Below, piece by piece: positions 6,323-11,381 of a stretch of 12,924 bases of DNA. The DNA is from Verrucomicrobiaceae bacterium UBA1938 (lineage in GTDB: Bacteria > Verrucomicrobiota > Verrucomicrobiia > Verrucomicrobiales > Verrucomicrobiaceae): NCBI GenBank assembly GCA_002336895.1, contig DDFC01000001.1, positions 1 through 12,924 of the forward strand. Reading direction: 5' to 3'. How positions within the stretch are numbered: the first letter of the stretch is position 1; each line of letters starts with the position of its first letter. A program made the translations under genes and the position numbers. The notes under the pieces are model-generated. The model saw nothing but the letters and a program-made list of their open reading frames with translations, searched no databases and was not told where the DNA came from.

Positions 6323-6709
6323 TCAGCGTTTGGCGGAGGTGGTGGTGCTGGCTGTCGAGTCCGCCTTCTGGCGGGCGCGGATCATCTCCATGCGCTGCTG
6401 GAGCTCCTCGGAGGTGAGCATCTCCACCTCAGGCACGGTGCCGGGCTTGGCCTTGGCCGCGCGGGCCAGGGCCTCCTCCACCGTCTGCGCCACGGGCGGG
6501 CGGGCAGAGGGGTCGTACCAGTGGCGCCACACAGGGCGGCGGCGGCCGGCATTGCGGCGGCGGAATTCCTCCGGTGTGATCGCGGCGAGCTGGGCCGCCG
6601 TGAGGACGTAGGGCGCGAGGGGTGGCCGGGGTTTGGCGGCGGGCGGGGTCACGGCGTGGGGCTGGTTTTCGGGCTGGCTGTTCTTCTGTTCTTCAGTGTC
6701 GTTTTTCAT
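6323..6709 (-). CDS. small basic hypothetical protein upstream of DUF3987 gene
   Basis: 128 aa, ATG at 6709. There is no family I can name. The N-terminus is Gln/Asn/Pro-rich and disordered. The middle holds a helix (LTAAQLAAITPEEFRRRNAGRRR) followed by PVWRHWYDPSARPP, an Arg/Trp cluster compatible with nucleic-acid binding. A second helical stretch (MLTSEELQQRMEMIRARQKA) precedes a Ser/Thr tail. There is no signal peptide or membrane segment. It lies 36 bases upstream of the DUF3987 gene on the same strand, the place where elements of this kind often carry a small helix-turn-helix or regulatory protein. That role is only a guess from position and charge. A stretch ACAGGATACC lies 15-20 bases upstream of the start, with no well-placed Shine-Dalgarno. 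Confidence 0.65.
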   Translation of the reverse strand: MKNDTEEQKNSQPENQPHAVTPPAAKPRPPLAPYVLTAAQLAAITPEEFRRRNAGRRRPVWRHWYDPSARPPVAQTVEEALARAAKAKPGTVPEVEMLTSEELQQRMEMIRARQKADSTASTTTSAKR

Positions 6710-7032
6710 GGTATAATGTGGTATCCTGTTAATGCGCCGCCAGCATGATGATGCCGGGCGGGCGCGGCTTTGAGTTTGTATGTCCGGTGCCGGGGCCGGC
6801 TGGCGGCCCGGGCGCCTTTCTGCAGGTGCACCGCCGTGGCTCAGGGCCCCGGCTGCGCTGTCATCCGCTGCCGGTGGCTGCGTTCTTCACGACAGCCATC
6901 CCTCACGAACAACAATGTCGTTGGGACGCTTTTCAGAATGTCAACGCCGGATGCGGAGAAAGTGAAAATAATCCCAGTAAATGTGGGATGCTGGTATTCC
7001 ATACCAGCCACGGGCCGCCAGGGGCCGTGCTG
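6710..7032. other. 323-base intergenic spacer, no convincing gene
   Basis: Neither strand carries a convincing coding region. The longer + strand frame that crosses it continues antisense through the next gene and looks like a GC-rich shadow. The segment contains a very GC-rich stretch around 6780-6850 with several short CCCGGG-type palindromes, an AT-richer portion near 6950-6990, and two neighbouring hairpins at 6971-7008. It separates the element-like DUF3987 pair from the membrane-protein cluster and may hold the DUF3987 operon promoter and a boundary of the mobile segment. I saw no att-like direct repeat. Confidence 0.5.
6971..7008 (-). terminator. two abutting hairpins, terminator-like on the minus strand
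   Basis: Two perfect inverted repeats lie back to back: ATCCCA-(7)-TGGGAT (6971-6989) and GCTGGTA-(5)-TACCAGC (6990-7008). They begin 24 bases past the stop of the DUF3592-like gene. Read on the minus strand the last stem runs into TATTTTCACTTTC, a U-rich tail suited to intrinsic termination of the upstream membrane-gene run. Confidence 0.5.
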
Positions 7033-7668
7033 CTACGAGGCAGGAGCCTCCCGCCGCAGGCACCTTATGAGCGCGCTGAAAAGCCCCGCCATCCACACCG
7101 GCAGCAGGCCTGCGCCCAAGAGCCAGGTCACCACCACCATGCCGGGCCGCCAGCGCGGCTCTCTGCACACACCCTCAGCAGGTGCCGAGGCCGGGTGGTA
7201 AACCTGGATGGCATCTCCCGGCCGATAGCTGCGCGCCACACGCGGCCCCTGCGTGCGCACACGGAAATCCGCCCCCGACACCGTGTAGGCCACCACGAGC
7301 GTGTCGTGGTCTTCCGGATGGGTTTCGATGATCCTGCCCATCACGCTGCGCCCTTCCATGTGGTGGCGGCGCGCGTTCTGCCATGCCGACCACGACTCAC
7401 CCGCAATGCAAAGGGTCATCCCCACCACCAGGCACAGCCATGCCCGGCGCATGCGGGGCATCTCCTGCAAGAGCCGCAAAGCCGCGCGCAGCGCATAGGC
7501 TGTGAGGACGCCCAGAGGCACCAGGATGAGCAGGGCCACCGCAGCCACCATCACGCGCGAATCCGCCGGTCTCAGCTCCTCTGCCGGGCAGCACACCGCC
7601 AACAGCACCGAGAGCACGATCCCGAGCACGAGACCGGAAAGCAGCGGGTGTTTGGAGAATGTGGACAT
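7033..7668 (-). CDS. membrane protein with DUF3592-like extracytoplasmic domain
   Basis: 211 aa from the ATG at 7668; the frame stays open upstream to 7791 but that part overlaps the preceding gene. There are four predicted membrane segments: about residues 8-28, 40-62, 78-98 and 180-202. Between the third and fourth is a beta-rich segment, GRIIETHPEDHDTLVVAYTVSGADFRVRTQ...YRPGDAIQVYHPASAP. It has the G-x-I/V, V-x-Y, G-x-x-F and Y-x-P-G-D-x-V-x-V-Y pattern of DUF3592 proteins. Function is unknown in that family. It is last of a run of small membrane-protein genes, and the hairpin pair beyond its stop suggests the transcript ends here. Family assignment is by pattern only. Confidence 0.7.
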   Translation of the reverse strand: MSTFSKHPLLSGLVLGIVLSVLLAVCCPAEELRPADSRVMVAAVALLILVPLGVLTAYALRAALRLLQEMPRMRRAWLCLVVGMTLCIAGESWSAWQNARRHHMEGRSVMGRIIETHPEDHDTLVVAYTVSGADFRVRTQGPRVARSYRPGDAIQVYHPASAPAEGVCREPRWRPGMVVVTWLLGAGLLPVWMAGLFSALIRCLRREAPAS

Positions 7669-7738
7669 GCAGACACCGTGCCGCACGAGGCACTGTGACG
7701 CGAGCCGCAAATGAACGCCCGAATGCGGGGGCTGGAGC

Positions 7739-8128
7739 TCAACGCACGGGTCCGGTGGTGTCGTCGGCAGCCGCCAGCGGTGCTTTGCCAAAGCGGCGTT
7801 CCAGCCATCCTGCCATCCGGGAGACGGGCGCCAGCATCACCAGCAAGATCACGGCAAGAGACTGGAGGCCACGCGGCAGGTGGGGAAAGGCCACGGTAAA
7901 GACGAAGGTGATGCCTGTGAGGACGACCAGAAAGCACAGCACCTTTCCCCAGGCAAAGGCGCCGCCGCCGGAGAGCCGGTGAAAAAGCAGGGCCGCTGGA
8001 ATGAGGAAGAACCCCTGCAGCCACACCGGCACGCCCAGGGCGCCGCCGAGCACAAACCCCAGCACGACCGCCGCCGTGACGAGCAGTGTGTTTCGCAGGA
8101 GCAGGCCGGTTTCTCGAAGAAGATTCAT
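7739..8128 (-). CDS. small integral membrane protein, function unknown
   Basis: 129 aa from the ATG at 8128. The frame is open to 8299, but the extra residues are Cys/Pro-rich, lie over the next gene's C-terminal end and look non-genuine. At least three to four hydrophobic segments (about residues 10-33, 34-52, 60-80, 84-103) fill most of the protein, with positive charges between them and a polar C-terminal tail beginning at RRFGKAPLAAADD. I recognise no family. It lies 55 bases after the 83-aa membrane gene and 70 bases before the DUF3592-like gene on the same strand, so co-transcription is likely. Confidence 0.65.
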   Translation of the reverse strand: MNLLRETGLLLRNTLLVTAAVVLGFVLGGALGVPVWLQGFFLIPAALLFHRLSGGGAFAWGKVLCFLVVLTGITFVFTVAFPHLPRGLQSLAVILLVMLAPVSRMAGWLERRFGKAPLAAADDTTGPVR

Positions 8129-8183
8129 GGCGCTAGAGTCTGGTAGGATGTGGTAGGTTGGGGGAGAGGGTGCCGGTGGTGCG

Positions 8184-8435
8184 CTAAGCCTTGCCTGCTT
8201 TGGAACGGAGCTTCTGCACCAGTGCCAGCACGCCGGAGCAGAGCAGCACCCAGGCAAAGGACACGGCCCCCACGGGCAGCTGCGGCATTTCTGCGGCACT
8301 CAGCAGAAAGGCTGCCGCCATCCATGCCAGGATGAAAAGCGCGGCAGGATGCGTCTGGCTCCCCAGCAGCCGCCTGCCATGGATGAAGAACACAAAGGGC
8401 ACCACGCCCACCAGGATGAGGATCAGCCATGTCAT
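8184..8435 (-). CDS. small integral membrane protein (83 aa)
   Basis: 83 aa from the ATG at 8435 (MTWLILILVG...). A TTG at 8501 would give 105 aa but adds a polar, poorly hydrophobic leader. There are three hydrophobic segments (about residues 2-18, 30-47, 54-74) separated by the basic loop HGRRLLGSQTH, and the tail ends in KLRSKAGKA. The pattern suggests a three-helix inner-membrane protein. No family is recognised. It is next to the 68-aa gene upstream and the 129-aa membrane gene downstream. Confidence 0.55.
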   Translation of the reverse strand: MTWLILILVGVVPFVFFIHGRRLLGSQTHPAALFILAWMAAAFLLSAAEMPQLPVGAVSFAWVLLCSGVLALVQKLRSKAGKA

Positions 8436-8504
8436 TAGGCCAAAATAGCAGGCGGCGGCTCGTCCCGTCCAGCCAAAATCTGCCGAGGTCAGGCGCTGCA
8501 ACGC

Positions 8505-8711
8505 TCAGCGCCTCCCCAGCCCCCACACCAGCGCGCGGCCTGTGCCCTTGCGCCGCTCCAGGCCGATGTCCTCCTCCAGCCGCCGTGTCCATTCCGGGCA
8601 GGGGCGCTCGTAGGGCAGGCCCAGCTTGTCCCGCAGCTCCACCCACGTGGCTCCGGTGCGGCTGCGCTGAAGGTGCTGCTGGATGGCGGCTTTGAATTCG
8701 AGGTAGGTCAT
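8505..8711 (-). CDS. 68-aa winged-helix-like small protein
   Basis: 68 aa from the ATG at 8711; the longer open frame to 8858 is antisense-like sequence overlapping the upstream membrane gene. The protein begins MTYLEFKAAIQQHLQ and continues with GATWVELRDKLGLPYERPCPEWTRRLEEDIGLERRKGTGRALVW. An amphipathic helix, a second helix-turn-helix (TWVELRDKLGLPYERPCPEWTRRLEED) and a final basic beta-wing-like stretch fit a compact winged-helix DNA-binding domain. This is pattern recognition, not a database match. Its first 15 codons are duplicated at the start of the lipoprotein gene at 10219. It is followed directly by small membrane-protein genes. Confidence 0.7.
   Translation of the reverse strand: MTYLEFKAAIQQHLQRSRTGATWVELRDKLGLPYERPCPEWTRRLEEDIGLERRKGTGRALVWGLGRR
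8672..8711 (-). repeat. duplicated 5' end of the 68-aa gene, copy 1
   Basis: The first 13-14 codons of the 68-aa gene recur at 10180-10219. The centre, GAATTCAAAGC-(C/T)-GCCATCCAGCAG, is identical except for one base over 24. Residues shared are M...EFKAAIQQ.L. Confidence 0.8.
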
Positions 8712-8739
8712 GGCCGGTTCCGCGATGATATGAGGCAGA

Positions 8740-9387
8740 TCAGTTCTCGTCGATATAGATGTAGGACCCCGGGTAGAGCGGGTAGTACCACTCCGTGTAG
8801 TACACCATGTCCTGGTCGCCTCCATGAAAGCCGGTGCCACGAAAGGGAATCGGCTCATCTGAGATGACCAGCCCGTGGTGGGCGATGAGCGCTGAGCCCC
8901 AGGTCAGCTGCACCGACTTCAGCCCGCCTTTCTCATCGAAAGAGCAGGAGGCGCCGCCCGGTGCCCCCCACGCTGTGGCGCAGACATCCGGTGGGAGGTC
9001 GGTGGCTTTCAGGCGCACATAGCCGTGCTCATCTTTCGTGGCGGAAAACTTTGAGACGGTTCCGCGAAGCTCGGCGATCAATTCAGGAGTGAACAAGGAC
9101 CGGATGTGTGCGCGAAGCCCCATCTCATAGTAGCCGTCCCCCATGAAAAAGGGCAACCACAGAAAAACCAAGCAGCCCGCCAGGGCGGCCAGGCGGAGCA
9201 GCCACCGCTTCCAGAAGGGGCCGCCATCCCTGCAGGGCAGCAGCACCCACAGCGCTGCCAAAAGCCAAAGAAAGGCCGGAATGAACACAGGCGGAATGAG
9301 GAACAAGACTGCCCACCGCCCGCCGGCATAGGCGGTGAACGCCGTGAGCAGCGCGAGACCTGCGAGGACGAGGATGCGGAGCTTCAT
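8740..9387 (-). CDS. membrane protein with C-terminal soluble domain, function unknown
   Basis: 215 aa, ATG at 9387. The N-terminus MKLRILVLAGLALLTAFTAYA is a membrane anchor or signal-like segment. Two more hydrophobic helices follow (about residues 26-53 and 62-83, the latter LLRLAALAGCLVFLWLPFFMG). A soluble domain of about 130 residues completes the protein, with SFDEKGGLKSVQLTWGSALIAHHGLVISD and a Tyr-rich end (YYTEWYYPLYPGSYIYIDEN). The soluble part is likely extracytoplasmic or at the membrane surface. I recognise no family. It lies 28 bases upstream of the 68-aa gene on the same strand and may start this transcript. The 136-base gap ahead of it contains one copy of the 35-base direct repeat. 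Confidence 0.7.
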   Translation of the reverse strand: MKLRILVLAGLALLTAFTAYAGGRWAVLFLIPPVFIPAFLWLLAALWVLLPCRDGGPFWKRWLLRLAALAGCLVFLWLPFFMGDGYYEMGLRAHIRSLFTPELIAELRGTVSKFSATKDEHGYVRLKATDLPPDVCATAWGAPGGASCSFDEKGGLKSVQLTWGSALIAHHGLVISDEPIPFRGTGFHGGDQDMVYYTEWYYPLYPGSYIYIDEN

Positions 9388-9454
9388 GGTTCTTTGCTTA
9401 AAATGCCATGCCGCACGGTAGCTTTGGATTCGAAGTCGCGCATAGTCGGAACAA

Positions 9455-9489
9455 ATGCTGAGCCAGAGTGCGCGCGGTGCAAGGGGGGA
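9455..9489. repeat. 35-bp imperfect direct repeat, copy 1
   Basis: ATGCTGAGCCAGAGTGCGCG and the following bases match 10230-10264 with four differences in the first 32 bases. It lies in the gap between the lipoprotein stop and the next gene's start. The second copy sits 11 bases upstream of the lipoprotein ATG. Confidence 0.8.
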
Positions 9490-9523
9490 GTTTGAGCGGG
9501 GCAGGTCGGAAAGGGGCGGCCGT

Positions 9524-10219
9524 TCAGGACCTGCTGCTGAGAAGTACGGTGATGGTTTCCCACATGGTCAGACCACGAAAGGAGCGAGCACTCGGAACCT
9601 TTCTTTTGGGATCTTCATCCCGGTAGTCGTAGAACTTGCCCAGGGAATTGCGCTTCCCTTTTTCCTCCGCGCTGATCGGGCGGCGGCGTGCATAGCTATC
9701 GTAACCAGCATCATGCGGTTCATCAATGTAGTACTGCCGTTCCACCTCGTGCCAGCGGGTGTGGTAAAAAGCCTCCGCCTCCGCAAAGATGCGGGACTTC
9801 CAGTCTGTTCCCAACCTGGCGCTGAGATATGGATTCATGACTGACTGATAGCCTGAGATCCGGGCCTCGTTGTCGGCGGGCACGAAATGACCGCGCATGC
9901 GATACTCAATGCCATGCTTTTCCGCCAGAATCTTGCGGAAGCACCAGAGGATGCGCCAGCGCTCCCACTCTCCGCCGTCCTGAGTCTCCCACGCCAGAGC
10001 ACCGCGTTTGATGTCTGCTTTGGCCGAACGTGCTCCCAGATTGCGCTGGGCTTTTCGCATCGCTTCACTGCAGGCAGAATGGATGCTGTGAGCAGGTGGC
10101 TTGGAGCCCGTGGAGCAGCCCGCCAGCAAGCAAGCACACCATGCTGCAATGAGTGGACTCCATCGATGAGAACATGACAACCACTGCTGGATGGCAGCTT
10201 TGAATTCAGTGAAGTGCAT
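9524..10219 (-). CDS. lipoprotein with a chimeric N-terminus, function unknown
   Basis: 231 aa from the ATG at 10219; the open frame extends further to 10297 through repeat sequence. The first 14 residues (MHFTEFKAAIQQWL) match the start of the 68-aa winged-helix-like protein and are followed by a basic residue (R19), a hydrophobic stretch (PLIAAWCACLLAG) and a lipobox LLAGC with Cys35. The mature protein would be membrane-anchored outside the cytoplasm. The remainder is Trp/Tyr/Arg-rich (WERWRILWCFRKILAEKHGIEYRMRG, AFYHTRWHEVERQYYIDEPHDAGYDSYARRR) with no family I recognise. An alternative start is the TTG at 10180, which would remove the copied piece and leave a normal signal peptide (MSCSHRWSPLIAAW...). 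No ribosome-binding site decides between them. Confidence 0.6.
   Translation of the reverse strand: MHFTEFKAAIQQWLSCSHRWSPLIAAWCACLLAGCSTGSKPPAHSIHSACSEAMRKAQRNLGARSAKADIKRGALAWETQDGGEWERWRILWCFRKILAEKHGIEYRMRGHFVPADNEARISGYQSVMNPYLSARLGTDWKSRIFAEAEAFYHTRWHEVERQYYIDEPHDAGYDSYARRRPISAEEKGKRNSLGKFYDYRDEDPKRKVPSARSFRGLTMWETITVLLSSRS
10180..10219 (-). repeat. duplicated 5' end of the 68-aa gene, copy 2
   Basis: This is a partial copy of the start of the gene at 8711, fused in frame to the lipoprotein signal sequence. Similarity stops after the codons for QQ.L, where the winged-helix protein continues QRSRTGATW but this frame continues SCSHRW. Confidence 0.8.
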
Positions 10220-10229
10220 ACCGGTGGAG

Positions 10230-10264
10230 ATGCTGCGCCAGAGTGCGCGAGGCGCAAGGGTGGG
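10230..10264. repeat. 35-bp imperfect direct repeat, copy 2
   Basis: Partner of 9455-9489. On the minus strand it lies immediately before the lipoprotein ATG and reads through in frame as LAPRALWRSIS, without a stop. Confidence 0.8.
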
Positions 10265-10283
10265 TAGTGTTTGCAAAATCACC

Positions 10284-10583
10284 TCACTCCAGCGCATCTC
10301 CCTGCATCGCCTCCGGGATCAGGCGCATGCCGGTGTGCCAGGTTTTGAAGTCGAGCTTCTGCGTGGTGCCGTCGTTTTTCAGGATGAGGTCGATCTTGCC
10401 AAAGCCGGCCTTTTCCCCCAGCTCATACAGCTCCTCGGGGGAGATGGCCTTTCCACGGTAGGTCATGGTATCGCGGCCCGTGAGGGTGTCGTGCTCAAAG
10501 ACCACCCTGCGCCGGTGGAGGCAGGAGGTGGTGCAGAGAAGCAGGACGGCGCAGAGCCATGCACCAGGGGAAATTTCAAACAT
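10284..10583 (-). CDS. small putative lipoprotein, function unknown
   Basis: 99 aa from the ATG at 10583. The frame runs open to 10955 but that part is the antisense/shifted shadow of pyrE. The N-terminus MFEISPGAWLCAVLLLCTTSC has a hydrophobic stretch ending in a lipobox-like LLCTTSC, with Cys21 the likely lipidation site, though it lacks the usual basic n-region. The mature part (LHRRRVVFEHDTLTGRDTMTYRGKAISPEELYELGEKAGFGKIDLILKNDGTTQKLDFKTWHTGMRLIP) is charged and soluble. GKAISPEELYELGEKAGF looks like a short helical segment. I recognise no family. It lies 109 bases after pyrE, with hairpins between, so it probably has its own promoter. Confidence 0.6.
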   Translation of the reverse strand: MFEISPGAWLCAVLLLCTTSCLHRRRVVFEHDTLTGRDTMTYRGKAISPEELYELGEKAGFGKIDLILKNDGTTQKLDFKTWHTGMRLIPEAMQGDALE

Positions 10584-10645
10584 GGTCTGAACAGGAAGCT
10601 TCTTGTGGGTCGCACTTCCAGACGGGAACCGTGAGAGGAATGAAT

Positions 10646-10685
10646 GATGCAGGCCGCTCGTCTTGCAGGCAGGAGTGCCTGCATC
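10646..10685 (-). terminator. overlapping hairpins after pyrE
   Basis: Two mutually exclusive inverted repeats lie just past the pyrE stop. One is GCAGGCA-(4)-TGCCTGC (10665-10682); the other is GATGCAGGC (10646-10654) with GCCTGCATC (10677-10685). On the minus strand the outer stem runs into ATTCATTCC, weakly U-rich. They may terminate pyrE transcription, or be one of the dispersed palindromes common in GC-rich genomes. Confidence 0.4.
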
Positions 10686-10692
10686 ACTTTCA

Positions 10693-11262
10693 TCACACCA
10701 GATCCGCACGGGTGAACGCGGCCACCACGGGGTAGCCTTTGTCTTCGATGGCGGCGCGGCCGCCTTCGGAGCGGTCCACCAGGATGAGGGCGAAGGCCAC
10801 CTTGCCGCCTTCGGCTTCGATGGCTTCGATGGCCTTGAGCGTGGAGCCGCCGGTGGTGATGACGTCATCGACGACGACGACGGGCTGCTCGGTGATGAAA
10901 TTGCCCTCGATGCGCTTGCCACGGCCGTGGCCTTTGGCTTCCTTGCGCACCACAAAGGCCTGCACAGGCGGGGTGTCTCCGGCGATGCTGGAGCTCATGG
11001 CGACGGCGAGGGTGAGGGGATCCGCCCCCATGGTGAGGCCGCCGAGGGAGCCGATGCTGAGGCCGCGTTTCGTCTCCTCTTTGCGCAGCAGGTCATGCAG
11101 CACCCGGCCCACGAGGACGGCGCCGCGTGCGTCCAGCGTGGTCACGCGGCAGTCCACGTACAGGTCGCTCTCCTGGCCGGAGGCGAGGGTGAATTTGCCG
11201 GTCTTGACGGACTTGGCTTTGAGGATCTGGCGGAGTTCTTCGCGGTCTTGCTCGATGGACAT
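10693..11262 (-). CDS. pyrE: orotate phosphoribosyltransferase
   Basis: 189 aa from the ATG at 11262 (MSIEQDREELRQILKAKSVKTG). Earlier codons to 11364 lie in the divergent promoter region and are unlikely to be translated. It catalyses orotate + PRPP to OMP + PPi, the fifth step of de novo pyrimidine synthesis, as a cytoplasmic dimer. Visible signatures are GKFTLASGQESDLYVDCR (residues 22-39), the flexible catalytic loop RKEAKGHGRGKRIEG (106-120), and the PRPP-binding motif VVVVDDVITTGGS (128-140) with its adjacent Asp pair. Length is normal for the bacterial family and no residue looks lost. It is transcribed away from the S16 protease gene and appears monocistronic, followed by hairpins. 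No attenuator-like leader is seen in the 119-base upstream gap. Confidence 0.95.
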   Translation of the reverse strand: MSIEQDREELRQILKAKSVKTGKFTLASGQESDLYVDCRVTTLDARGAVLVGRVLHDLLRKEETKRGLSIGSLGGLTMGADPLTLAVAMSSSIAGDTPPVQAFVVRKEAKGHGRGKRIEGNFITEQPVVVVDDVITTGGSTLKAIEAIEAEGGKVAFALILVDRSEGGRAAIEDKGYPVVAAFTRADLV

Positions 11263-11343
11263 AGGGGCCACCAAATAAGGGGGGATGTCCTGGAATGACA
11301 AGTGCTTTGAAAAATGTTGGCTTGCGCCAGGTATTATCTGCGG

Positions 11344-11373
11344 TTGACACGAAAATCCTTTCAACGCTATCTC
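11344..11373 (+). promoter_or_regulatory. possible promoter of the S16 protease gene
   Basis: A perfect TTGACA (11344-11349) is followed after 18 bases by TATCTC (11368-11373), a weak -10. Transcription would begin within a few bases of the ATG at 11382, giving an essentially leaderless message. That fits the lack of any Shine-Dalgarno there (CTCTACAAAAG precedes ATG). Confidence 0.4.
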
Positions 11374-11381
11374 TACAAAAG

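Noticed and set aside
6286..6323. Possible shared domain between the 128-aa protein (PVWRHWYDP) and the N-terminus of the DUF3987 protein (SWTRHLRPVDSP)
   Set aside because: Only a few Trp/Arg/His positions align; not enough to claim a duplication by eye.
6712..6717. Perfect TATAAT on the + strand next to the 128-aa gene start
   Set aside because: No -35 at suitable distance on the + strand and no + strand gene downstream.
6745..7698. 317-codon + strand frame across the intergenic spacer and opposite the DUF3592-like gene
   Set aside because: His/Arg/Pro-rich shadow composition, no domain, and largely antisense to a gene with clear membrane segments.
8493..8513. 7-bp stem GGCGCTG/CAGCGCC over the stop of the 68-aa gene
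   Set aside because: Short stem within coding sequence, no U-tract; such palindromes are expected in DNA this GC-rich.
10584..10955. N-terminal extension of the 99-aa lipoprotein over pyrE
   Set aside because: The extension is Ser/Pro/Lys low-complexity sequence produced by reading pyrE in another frame; the ATG at 10583 begins a lipoprotein signal.
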